In this document: piece after piece, positions 1-11,096 of the stretch
Position numbering within the stretch: position 1 is the stretch's first letter
How the letters are laid out: each line of letters begins with the position of its first letter
Assembly: GCA_020205615.1 (NCBI GenBank)
Contig: CM035160.1
Coordinates: forward strand, 146,611,991-146,675,990
Reading direction: 5' to 3'
Length of the DNA: 64,000 nucleotides
From: Panax quinquefolius
Lineage: Eukaryota > Streptophyta > Magnoliopsida > Apiales > Araliaceae
Program-made: the position numbers and the translations under genes
The notes under the pieces: model-generated
What the model was told of the DNA's origin: nothing
The model's input: only the letters and a program-made list of their open reading frames with translations
The model's database searches: none

Positions 1-835
1 ATTCTTATATCATTGTCATCATCCTCATGTTTATATTTTTTTAAAGTCATCTGGTGGCACATAGTGCATAGATGGACTTGGTATGATTATGACCGAGAGA
101 CTATTCGGTGTAATCATGGCCGTAATGTTACAAATGATGTGGTAAAAATCCTCGATTAGGTCGTAGTGCATTGATGGACAGTTGTTGGCATGATCATGAC
201 CATTAATGAATACACAAATATTCTTGGCACGTAGTGCATGAATAATTATGGTCGTGATACTAAAGAATATCCTTGGCCGTAGTGCAGGGGTGATTCGATG
301 ATGTGGAATATTTATTAAAGCTGAGTCTCAGCTATAACAGTGATGAAAAACCTTTTAAAACCAAAAAGATAGTAGACTTTATTTTCTACTTGACTCTTTT
401 AATGGATTGCGTATTCCTACCGCAGCTTAAACCGGTTGTCTATTGTATTTTATCGGTTTAACATTATTGAAGACTATTGATAATTTATTCGCATTATCTT
501 AGTCATAATATTTCTTCTTGGGCTAGTTGAGCTCACCCTTTCTTTCACCGCTTCTCTTGAAATGATAATATAGGCCGGGACGAGTCGGGAAACGGTGATG
601 GTCCTGAAGATAGCATTAGTAGTCCTCACTATTCTGTAAAATAGTGTGATAATAACTGTAATGAGGACTTTTTGTTTGAGTTTGTATAATATCTAGTAGA
701 CGATATTTGTATTTAAACTCACAGTTTATGTCTTATTGTACACGACAGTTATGTTAATAAGTTGTATTTAAATTCTGTACCATGTAAGTGTCGACCCAAG
801 ATGGGTGATGTATACTTAATTTTGGGGGCGTCACA
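1..835 (+). mobile_element. LTR fragment, plus strand, 3' part
   Basis: This is the right-hand part of an LTR of the main family here, ending in GGGGGCGTCACA at 835. It matches the reverse complement of 43227-44045: the dyad repeats around GTAGTGCA (55-320), the GCTAGTTGAGCTCACCC motif near 522-540, and the terminal block. Its left part lies outside the window. It abuts a minus-strand LTR (836 onward) at a point where ATTCTTATATCAT (1-13) and ATGATATAAGAAT (839-851) are inverse copies. A plus-strand LTR inserted into the minus-strand copy explains this most simply. A local inversion is also possible. Confidence 0.75.
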
Positions 836-2681
836 AAAATGATATAAGAATTCAATAAAACAAGTTCAAGAATTAATTTATCCAGGAACTAATAACGTCC
901 AAATTGTCAACATGATACTTCTTTGTAGAGTAAAATTCAAGAATGCTCAGAAGAATATTTTCATGAAAAGATACTGGATGAAGCACAAATATCAAGGATA
1001 TTCCACTAATTTCATGGAGTATAGAAGTCAAAGCTTTAACCAACTTAGTATAATAAAGAATGGAATAACAAAAGAAATCACCATGCATGCGGTATTGCAT
1101 GTATAAAAGTTATTCTAATGTAATAATAAATAACGGAACCGTGTCGGCGTAATACGTATTACGATCGGGCGTGATATTCCAATGTAATAATAAAGAATGG
1201 AATAACAACGAAATCACCATATATGCGGTATTAAGATGTAGACATATTATTCCAATGTAATAATAAATAACGGAACCGTGTCGTGCAAAATTGCACCTCC
1301 GGATGTTCCAATGTAATAATAAAGAATGGAATAATGTAAGAATTTCACCAAGTATAGGTATATCACAGATATCTGAGTTATTCCAATGTAATAATAAAGA
1401 ATGGAATAACGAGGTTCTCTTCATGAATATAAAAAAAATAATACCCCTTACCTTATAAAGAAGAGTACTCTGACAGTAAGGCGGGGATATACTTGAAGAA
1501 ACTTGCACTACGCTCAAAGCTTTCTTAAACGCTAAAGAAATACGCTTAAGATTATAGAAGAAGAATTCTCTCTACAATTTCTCTCTCTAGAGTTTTAGTG
1601 AATTCTTAAGAAATAATGAAGGAATGAGCTTCTATTTATAGAAGAATGGACTGAATAGTAACCAATCCATGAACGATCCAGATTGATTTACTTTTAAACA
1701 GACGGTCAGTTGGTTTACAATAAAATATAATATATCTATTTATAATCTAATAAAACGAATAACTTTATAAAAATATTATGTTTTATATAAAAAGATTTTA
1801 CTATGCAAAATACTATGCGAGCCTTATGCAAATACTATGCATAATAAAATATAATATTTTCTAATTATTATCTAATAAAAATGATAACTTTATAAAAGTA
1901 TTACATTTTATATAAAAAATTTTACTATTAGCCTAATAAAACGAATAATTTTATAAAAGTATTACATTTTATATAAAAAGCTTTTCTGTTTTATTAAATT
2001 AATAATACTAATAAAATAAAAATTCATCATCATTATCATAATTCACACTATTAATCGACCAGGTTGTTCCCAGGAAAGAGGGGGCTTTCCAATAAGGATT
2101 TCTCCCTATTGACGCGCAATTAGGTGACCAAACCTCTCCTTGGCAGAACTTCTAGACATCGTTAATAATGCAAATAATAATATTAAAAACTTTGTTATCT
2201 CAATTATTGATTTAATAATATATAAAATATCGGCAATAATTGAATCAAATAACGTGAGATACTATGCAGCAATTACTGAAGCAATAATTGAACAAAACTG
2301 AGTGACTTCTCACGTAAGCATCAATAATCAATACCGTGTGCTACTATGCAATCACGCATACTCCTGTACTTTTAACACTGGGTGTTTCAACAGTTAACGG
2401 TAAAACTTTCGCCGTTATTTTCATAAAATATTTTTTTTTGTCGTTTTCTCAATTCGACACTAATTTCGTTGTGGGGTCCACCAATGATTGTGCCATAGTA
2501 TGAATATTCCCTGTTAAAATGAATATTCCCCGACCAATCGAATATTATAAACAACTTGCATATTTTGCAAAATTTATAAATACTAACCATAACTATAACA
2601 TTATATCAAATCCACACCATAAATTTTAAAAAAATATTTCGAGAAATTTAAATCTTTATTCATAAAATCTGGAGTCTCACA
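836..2681 (-). mobile_element. LTR fragment B, minus strand, 5' part
   Basis: Reading leftward from 2681 the copy begins TGTGAGACTCC, passes U3, a TATA-type CTATAAATAG near 1634-1643 and a short hairpin array (about 1100-1400), and stops near 840. It is about 1.85 kb, almost the same length as the neighbouring copy at 2682-4525, and the two are clearly homologous throughout. The missing distal part may lie left of the window beyond the plus-strand LTR. Confidence 0.75.
1100..1400 (-). repeat. Hairpin array in LTR B
   Basis: Repeated units pair GTTATTCCA with TGGAATAAC around an AT-rich loop, separated by variable spacers containing the ACCATGCATGCGG-type word. The array lies downstream of the TATA motif on the minus strand, so it would be in the element's transcript. 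Confidence 0.7.
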
Positions 2682-4525
2682 TAAGAGTTCAATAAAACAA
2701 GTTCAAGAATTAATTTATTCAGGAACTAATAACATCCAAATTGTCAACATGATACTTTTTTGTAGAGTAAAATTTAAGAATGCTCAGAAGAATATTTCTA
2801 TGAAAAGATACTGGATGAAGCGCAAATATCATGGATATTCCACTAATTTTATGGAGTATAGAAGTCAAAACTTTAACCAACTGAGTATAATAAAGAATGG
2901 AATAACAAAAGAAATCACCATGCATGCGGTGCTTGCATATACAAAGTTATTCCAATGTAATAATAAATAACGAAACCAAATTCAGCGTGTACGCAATCGC
3001 GGGATATTCCAATGTAATTATAAAGAATGGAATAACAACGAAATCACCATGCATGCGGTACTTGGCATAGGCGGAGTTATTCCAATAGAATAATAAATAA
3101 CGGAACCCGGTCGGTAAATTAAGACCGCAAGTGATGTTCCAACGAATAATAAATAATGGAATAATGTAAGAATTTCACCAAGTATAGGGTGAATCAGCGT
3201 ATCAAAGTTATTCCAATAGAATAATAAAGAATGGAATAACGAAGTTCTCTTCATGAATATGAAAAAAATACCCTTATATTATAAAGAAGAGTACTCAAAC
3301 GGTGAGGCGGGGATATACTTGAAGAAACTTGCACTACGCTCAAAGCTTTCTTAAACGCTAAAGAAATACGCTCAAGATTATAGAAGAAGAATTCTCTCTA
3401 CGCTTTCTCTCTCTAGAGTTTCAAAGAATTAAGTAAGAAATAATGAAGGAATGAACTTCTATTTATAGAAAAATGGACCTAATAAGAACCATTCCATGAA
3501 CGTCCAGTTGATTTACTTTTAAGCGAGACGGTCCAGATTGGTTTACAATAAAATATAATATATTTTATTTATAATCTAATAAAACTAATAACTTTATAAA
3601 AATATTCATTTTTTATATAAAAGATTTTACTATCAAACACCGCATGCGCACCATGCAAACACTATACATAATAAAATATAATATATTCTAATTATTATCT
3701 AATAAAATGATAACTTTATAAAGGTATTACATTTTATATAAAAGATTTTACTATTAGCTTAATAAAACGAATAACTTTATAAAAGTATTCATTTTATATA
3801 AAAAACTTTTCATTTTATTACATTAATAATACTAATAAAACAAAACTTCATCATCATTATCATAATTCACACTATTAATCGACCAATGTCGTTCCCTGGA
3901 AAAAGGGCTTTCCAATAAGGATTTCTCCTATCATGCGCCTTGATTAGGTGACCTAACCTCTCCTTGGTAGAACTTCTGCACATCGTTAATAATGCAAATA
4001 ATAATATTAACAACTTTGTTATCTCAATTATTGATTTAATAATATATAAAATATTGACAATAATTGAATCAAATAACGTGAGATACTTGTATGCAAAGAA
4101 TTATCAAGAAGCAATAATTGAACAAAACCGAGTGACTTCTCACGTAAGCATCAATAATCAATCTTTACCGTGTATACTACTATGCAACCACGCGTATTCT
4201 TCTCGCATTTTAACACCGGATGTTTCAACAGCTAACGGTAAAACTTCCGCCGTCATTTTCATAAAATATATTTTTTTGTCGTTTTCTCAATTCGACAATA
4301 ACTTTCCGTTAATAAGGTCCACTTAATGATTGTGCTTGCCGTCATTTAATATTCCTGTTAAAACAAATATTCCCCGACCAATCGAATATTATAAACAACT
4401 TGCGTACTTTACAAAATTTTTAAATATTACCCACAACTATAACATTATATCAAATTCATTCCATAATATTTAAAAATGATAATTATAGAAAATTCATCTT
4501 TATTCATAAAAGTTGGGGTCTTACA
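2682..4525 (-). mobile_element. LTR fragment A, 3' LTR of the 2682-7739 element
   Basis: The minus-strand copy starts TGTAAGACCCC at 4525 and runs to 2682, where it meets the terminus of LTR B at the word TAAGAGTTCAATAAAAC. It keeps U3, the TATA-type motif near 3460-3470 and a hairpin array (2940-3245). It is the left LTR of a minus-strand element whose internal DNA (4526-5238) holds a gag remnant. It resembles the 43227 LTR more closely than its partner at 5239-7739, so the element may be a recombinant between subfamilies. Confidence 0.7.
2940..3245 (-). repeat. Hairpin array in LTR A
   Basis: About four units of the TTATTCCA...TGGAATAA hairpin with spacers, same position in the LTR as in the other copies. 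Confidence 0.65.
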
Positions 4526-5050
4526 CTCTACCTTCTTCATATGACGAATACTTTCAGGAAAGTACTTGTCATTGAACAGTTTCTGAAATCTTTCCCAAGA
4601 CATGTTGAGTGCTGCTGGCTGGGTACGCTTCACAGATTACCACCAGTAATCTGCCTCACCACAAAATATAAATATGGCGAATGGAAACTTCTGTTCCTCC
4701 TTGCATCCCAAGACATCGAATATCTTGATAATTTGCTTGAACCACATTTCCGCCTTAATCGGATCGGGCTTTCCCCAGAAATCTAGTGGTCCCAACTCCT
4801 TGAACTGCTTGGGTTTGTGATAGAATCGCAGCTGCGTTCTATCACTTCCACCCGTATTTTGTACACGAGTCTCCCTCGTCTGATTTTGCATGAACTCTAA
4901 AAAGCTCCTAAATATTCCATCATTCATCGTTTACTCGGTAGCGTTGTTTACAGAAGGAATATTGCCTTCCTGTTTCACGTTCTCCTGGTTTGTGACTAAA
5001 GGTTGTTCCACAGTCTCATACACTCCATTGTTAATTTTCTCAGCAGCCAT
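4526..5050 (-). pseudogene. Ty3/gypsy gag remnant, 5' part only
   Basis: The start codon at 5050 opens an N-terminal gag frame beginning MAAEKINNG. It has a stop just before MNDGIF (about 4928) and another after EADYWW (4637-4639). The homologous reading continues through RTQPAALNMSWERFQKLF to HMKKVE. It then ends exactly where LTR A begins at 4525; the rest of gag and all of pol are missing. It is homologous to gag at 50571 and 62735. It cannot encode a working capsid. The purine-rich codons at the breakpoint (AAGAAGGTAGAG) resemble the true polypurine tract next to LTRs elsewhere here. Confidence 0.85.
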
Positions 5051-5224
5051 TCTTAAATACTTCCATAAAACAAGGGTTAATTAAACAAATTAACATATCA
5101 CATAATATCCCTATATTATGACCAATCAACAAATAAGCTTAGATAGGACACACTAGCGAAGGATTTACTCATCTCTCCCCTCCTAGTTCTATTCCCTGAT
5201 CTCCGCCAGAGACCATATCCCTAA

Positions 5225-5236
5225 GCTCTGATACCA
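5225..5236 (-). other. Primer binding site, initiator Met tRNA type
   Basis: The minus strand reads TGGTATCAGAGC two bases from the 5' LTR end at 5239. This is the usual complement of the plant initiator methionine tRNA 3' end used by Ty3/gypsy elements. Confidence 0.85.
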
Positions 5237-5238
5237 AC

Positions 5239-7739
5239 TGTGACTCCCCCAAAATAGGTATACAACACCCATTATGAGTTGCCAAATACATGGTACAGAA
5301 AGCAAACTACAACTTCAATAATACAATTGTCGTGCAAAATACGATAACACATACTGTGAGTTTAAATACAAATATTGTCTTCTAAACATTATCAACACTC
5401 AAATAAGTCCTCATTACAATTATTCATACACTATTTTACAGAAATAGTGAGGACTGCTAAAACATCTTTCTAGAACCATCACTCCATACCCCGACTCGAT
5501 CCTGCTATGTTCTCACCTCCTGAGAAAAAAAATGGAACAAAAAGGAAAAGGGTGAGCTCAACTAGCCCAGTAAAGAATATTATGACTAAGATAATATACA
5601 ATAAATTATCATTAGTCTTCAACAGGGAAAAATATGATAAAACATAATAGACAACAAGTTTTAGATCAAAACTGCAGCGGAAACATTAATCCATTAGAAG
5701 AGTCAAGTAGAGAATGAGTTCTACTATTTTCTAAGATTTAAAAGTCCATCATCAATATTTTATCCCTGCAACAACAATCAATATACATCTTTAATCGAAT
5801 ATTCATCTTTGCAATACAGGCCAAAGATATTCATTTGTATCACCAGTTGGTCATGTTCATCTCAACACCTGTTCATCTTTGCACTACGGGCCAAAGATAT
5901 TAATCAGTTAATTATTCATCTTTGCACTACAGGCCAAAGATATTCAATAATATCATCATTAAGGACTGAGGATGATGAAAAACATTTTAGAGAACGAATC
6001 CAGTGAGACATAAGGACAAATATTAGGGATTCGTGTTACAGTTTATCCAAGATCACTAATACTTCATAATAACCAATTTGAAGCAGAATTCAAAAATAAA
6101 GATCAAAACATGGATACAATCAAAGATAGTAACCATAGACATCTTGGACAAAAAGGAAAATTTTTATTTTTCGGTGAATAGTGATGTATTTGTGAATAGT
6201 GCATGTCAAGCGTGAATAGTCTTGATATCACGTGAATAGTAACCCCGACACAAAAAAGTTCCAAATTTGATTAAAAGTTCAAACCAATATTTCTAAGATA
6301 ATGATATTGAATAAAATAATATCATTTAAGAAGAAAATAACATCCCTTACCTCAAAGAAACAAAGATTTTGAATGAAAGGTCTCAAGTGATGCTACATAA
6401 AACCTGATCTTGAACAACAACTCTCAAAGTATCTAAATACTCACAAAATACGCTCGATAATATAGAGAGAGAAAGAGAGAAAGCTTATGTTTCTGGTGTG
6501 ATTTTCAATTCTAACTTAGGCCTCTATTTATAGAAAAATATTAGCACGCCGAAGCAGACTTGACCTGCTACCTGATGGCTTTACCTGCTACTATTGCCAC
6601 ACACCACATTTGAAATAAAATTCAGCACAATTCTTCACCAACCACAAGTGGGGCCCGCTCAATTCTAGAATTTTCCACCAAAATCATTTATAAACCTAAT
6701 TTTCGAATCAGTCACCTCTTAAAATTCGTAACAAATCATACGTTCATTTTTAACTGTTCAAAATTTGTGGACATATACTCAACATATATATGTATAACAT
6801 ATCCAAAAATCACAACGATCCAACGGTCGGATTAAAAATTATAACTCACGCAATATATTGTAAAAATACTGATTTGATTTTTAATACCTCCTTTCCGACA
6901 AAAATACTGATAGAACACCTCAACATTAATTCCTTCAATTATAACCACATAAAATAAATAAATCCATCATTTATATCTGCATCAAATAAATATTTTCTTA
7001 TCAATAATTAATTATTCACAAATAATATTACGAATCATCAATAATAATGACTAGGCAGATTCTTCTGAAGAGGGGGTTTCTCCTTACTGGCGTGCAATTA
7101 GGTGACTAAACCTCTCCTTGACAGAACTTTCTAGACATTGCCAATAATGTTATCTAATAATATTATTCAAATAATATGAATTATTGATCTGATAATAAGA
7201 AATACTATGCGATGACAATTATTAAAATAACAATAATATAAAATATCAACGCAAAGAATTATTGAATCAATAAAATAAAATATTGAGCGAAGAATTAATC
7301 ATTGTAACAATTATTGAGTAGTGCCTTCTTACGTAAGGATCAATAATTCAAAATACTTTGTCAATCTAGTACTATTGTTATGCGACCACGCATATTACTG
7401 TATTTTTAACCATCAGGTATTCTAACAGTGTTAACGGTAACAACTACGCCGTTATTTATAAAAACTCATACTTTGTCGTTTTTCTTCATCCAACCGTTTT
7501 TCGTTATGGGGCCCACAAATGGCTGCGCCGTCATACGAATATTTCCCAACAACAAGAATATTCCACGACCAAATGAATATTCCCCAACAAAGATGAATAT
7601 TCTATAACCACTTGTTCATTTTGTAAAATTTGCACATTTCACCCATAACCAAAGCATTATATCAAATTAACACCTTATTAATTTAGAATAATGAATAGAA
7701 GAAAATTCAATTTTATTTATAATAAGTTGGGTTCTTACA
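5239..7739 (-). mobile_element. 5' LTR of the 2682-7739 element
   Basis: On the minus strand it starts at 7739 (TGTAAGAACCC) and ends at 5239 (GGGGGAGTCACA), 2.5 kb. It holds a TATA-type CTATAAATAG near 6524-6533, four degenerate GTGAATAGT repeats (6174-6242), and stem-loop repeats with the CACTACGGGC loop (5800-5960). It lacks the long hairpin array of other copies and is a divergent subfamily. Its right edge abuts the subtilase relic at 7740, so it inserted into that relic or its flank. Confidence 0.8.
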
Positions 7740-8205
7740 TGTGATGATTAACTTGCTTGCTAATAGTTACCGACTGCAACATTCCTTGTTGATGTTCTCC
7801 AACATGTACTTTGAATACATCTAAATAGGTCAATGGAGCACCACTTCTGATCAATCCTTGAGCTAGCCCCATAAAGCTTACATTTTCCACCAAGGCTCCA
7901 AATTTGCGATAGATGAAGTGTGTGTCTTGTGGTCCGCTACATCTCGGGAGATAAAAATTCAACCCCATTACTTGTGTTCATCTGTCCAAATTCAAATTTC
8001 ACATCCTTTAATGTACCAATGCGCACACCAATAATTTTCCCATTGCAATTTGAATGATTGAATTCTTCTCCTTTTGGCATATTCCCTCAGTAGAGAACAT
8101 CTTCCATTCCATCATCTATGAAGCTCGATTCGGGCCATATTCCAAATATCCAAGACACCTGTGATAGTTCCAACTCTGATTGACTCTTTGAAAGAATTTC
8201 GTTCA
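7740..8205 (-). pseudogene. Subtilase (S8) domain remnant
   Basis: Conceptual minus-strand reading in broken frames matches the start of plant subtilisin-like proteases. GIWPESSFIDDG marks the catalytic Asp region with the Asp segment lost. HSNCNGKIIG and VEFLSP follow. The His region is decayed (GPQDTHF where the family has GHGTHT). Then comes VENVSFMGLAQGLIRSGAPL. At least two stops and one frameshift are present. The sequence ends at the LTR boundary at 7739, so the Ser region is absent. It continues directly from the I9 propeptide just upstream, so both are one broken gene. Confidence 0.85.
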
Positions 8206-9303
8206 CTAAATGAAATCGTACTTAGCGAGAAAATCCCAACTTCTAGTCGTGTGCAAACTTAAAATTTTATTAGGAACTACACAAATAACTCCTAGAAAAC
8301 CCGAAATTAGTTTAGCTTGAGATGGAATCAATAATGCAAAGAAAACCCAAAAATCCATGTATAGAGTGGTATACGTAAATTGATCCTGAAAGCAACTTTT
8401 GCTTCCAAGAATGTTTGAAAGAATTTCATGGTGAGAATCCTTAACAAGCTCTGGTTTATCATAACTTTTGTCCCCCATGTATACAATATGAACCTCTAAA
8501 TTGTTGATCTCTGTACCTGCACCCAATTTGTGATTTGTGTATCCTTCCCCAACAATCATGGTTTCAACAAATACCAATTTATTAGTAACATCTTTGAAAT
8601 CAACAATATGCTCCTTTGGTTTCTTAGTTAACCCACAAATAACACTCATTGGAATTTCAGTCTCACCTCCACTATCATTGTACTTTGGCGAATATTGATT
8701 AGTTATAACATACAAATAACCATGCCAATTTTCTGGGCAAGTGTTAGATGTCCCCGTTCGAGGATCCAATTTGAGTTTTATTGGTGTCCCACTATGTATA
8801 AATAGACCATACTCATCAGGAGGTTTGGAGTTAAGGGTAACAGTGTATCCATTTCGTTTAGAATTTTCGTCAAACACCTTAGCCGCGATAAGAAACTTAC
8901 TTTCATTTGTTGAAATCCCTAATGCAGTGTTGACGGTAAAGCTAGGAGATGAAATATCACTTTGAGGAAGAGAGTTTACCTTATCATGTTTCAATTGATT
9001 GCACATTTGAATTTGTAGGTTTGGAACTTCAAGTTTCGCCAGAAATCCCTCATGATCTCTCTCCTTAGTGATAACTGGATAATCTTCTTCTTGGCTCATC
9101 AATTGACTTTGATGACATTTTTCCTCCTTAAAATCCTGAACCACATCATCTTTGTCGCTATCATCACACACTAACCACTTGGAACTTGCTTCGATAAATA
9201 CGCAATCCTCCTCCTCAGTATAACCAAAAATTAGAACTTTTCGTTGATGCTCTAACTGTGGTTCCAACAACATGTTGAAACAATAACCCGAGAGTTCCAA
9301 CAT
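8206..9303 (-). pseudogene. Chimeric ORF: unknown N-terminus plus subtilase I9 propeptide
   Basis: An uninterrupted frame of 365 codons starts at ATG 9303. The last 99 residues (8209-8505) are clearly a subtilase inhibitor I9 propeptide: VHIVYMGDK, PELVKDSHHEILSNILGSK, SQAKLISGFLGV, VVPNK and HTTRSWDFL at the usual junction to the protease domain. The frame stops there and subtilase homology continues in broken form to 7740. The first ~265 residues are acidic at the start and contain an ordinary-looking region (FLIAAKVFDENSKRNGYTV, PENWHGYLYVITN) that I do not recognise. There is no signal peptide, although subtilases normally have one directly before I9. A fusion of two gene fragments that stayed open by chance or recent origin is my reading. 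Confidence 0.7.
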
Positions 9304-9400
9304 CCCATACAATCATACAAAACATACAATCCCAATCACCATCTAACAAAACATTAATTAGTAGTTCCAAACATACAATCAAACAATCCTACAAACATAC

Positions 9401-9510
9401 AATCCCCTACATGTTGAGGGTATGTTCCAGGATCATACAATCCTACAAGCTCAAACTCGCCCAATTTTCCATTTAATTCACCATCTAACAAAACATTAAT
9501 TAGTAGTTGG
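9401..9510 (-). pseudogene. L-type lectin receptor kinase catalytic-domain relic
   Basis: The minus-strand reading NVLLDGELNGKLGEFELVG then LYDPGTYPQ matches residues 479-506 of the kinase at 16858-18888 (NVLLDGELNGRLGDFGLAR, LYDHGTDPQ). The DFG triplet has become EFE. Similarity spans about 110 bases; words akin to GTTGTTGGAAC continue towards 9300. It is a decayed third member of the tandem lectin kinase cluster, or a captured scrap. Confidence 0.75.
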
Positions 9511-10517
9511 AGTATTTTAAGAAATCAAAGATTCCTAATTATATCCGGAAAGGGATGTTAGAGTTTGAATTAACTTCCTTATTTTTAAGAGATCGTATAC
9601 AATCCCATTAAGAAATTGTACCTGGGAGAACCCTAATCCAATTCGAGAAAGGACTCTGATAAAGTGGTAAGCTCATTAAAAATACAAGGTTTTGCATTGA
9701 TTTTAAGGTACACACAACTCATTATTATTTTTCAGCACTAAAGCTTTTTTCCTCCATTGTTAAATCTTATTCAGCCTGTACTTATTCTCACACCGGAGTT
9801 ATCCTCCGATGGCACAAGCCGTCAAGCTTTTGGTGTGCTTACCGTTTCTGTGCAGCATTGGACGCGCTTTTGGTGATTGAGACGTGTGGACGAATCTTGG
9901 CATTAAAACGACCCATGTCTTGAAAATATTGCTTCAACTTCACACACTTTAACTTGAGATTGAGAGAGAGTTTTGAAATCGAAAGAGCCTACGAGTTAAT
10001 ATAATGGAGACAAATATTAAGGCTTAAGGAGAAATCTAGGAAAACAATTATTTTCTAATGCTTTGATTAATTTTAAAATCTCTTGTAAATTCAAACCTAT
10101 AACCTTGTAGGAAGTAAAATACTAAACTTAAATCAATTTATTAAGAAAATTTAATATTGAGAAGAATGTTAAAATATAATGTGAGAAATGATTAAGAATA
10201 CTTCAATAACCAAAAATATATATGTAATAATTGATTATGAACAAAGTCTATTAAGTTTGAATTTCAAAATTAAAAACCCACTTTTCGGATGTGTAGTCCC
10301 CTACATAATTGCTTAAAAATAATACCATGTGTAGAAATTATACGCAAAAAGTTGTGCATAAACGACAGAACTCATTATTTACTAATAAAAATGTATAAAA
10401 CATTCAACTACAAGTCTCACTTCCTATTTTCTATCCTTTTTTATACTGTTTATACACAACTTTTTGTATATAGTTTGTGTTCATAATATTACTCATTATT
10501 TAATTCTCACATTCCGT

Positions 10518-10551
<34 letters not shown>

Positions 10552-11096
10552 AAAATATATATATATACAAATTGTGTAGTACTGCGATACAATTGCTATG
10601 ACGATTTTTTTGGGTTAAATAAGTAGAAGATTGTGTACGTACCACACAACTATATATATATAATTGATCATCTCTTCTCCCAAAACTCTTGATATAGATA
10701 GTACAAGCCATGCAATGAATTGAAAACATAAACGTGTAAGATTTCATTGATAAAATTTCTTAGATAAATAACTTAGCAACTTATGTTGACATCTATTTAC
10801 ACTCTTGAATTTATCAGATATGAGATTATTCCAACAATAATAACTATTATATTTGGAATAGAAGTACATTCTTATAATTTTTGAAAAGAGTATCAATTTA
10901 TATGAAAAAAATGTATATACTATAATACAAAGTCGCTGTGGCATTAAATTTTTTTTAGGGCTATGACAATCGGTTCAACTGCTACGGTCTATATTTCTGC
11001 AATTTGAAACGTTATATAGCCCAAAAATCCATGATAATCGTAAATACGACTATGTACTACACAACTGTGTATATACATATAGCCCTATATATATTA
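9511..11096. other. Intergenic, no gene recognised
   Basis: This AT-rich stretch has short frames only. A (TA)n tract lies at 10519-10549. The segment 9710-9960 is less AT-rich than its surroundings but gave no recognisable product. It may be degraded 5' flank of the chimeric ORF on the minus strand. Confidence 0.5.

Noticed and set aside
1110..1517. 135-codon minus-strand frame with repeated HSLLLHWN motif
   Set aside because: The protein periodicity is the translated hairpin array of the LTR; similar frames appear wherever the array does, in either strand.
3964..4326. 120-codon plus-strand frame in LTR A
   Set aside because: Antisense to the LTR U3 and broken in the homologous copies.
9710..9960. 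Possible coding exon in a less AT-rich patch
   Set aside because: No frame, splice pattern or recognisable product could be supported.
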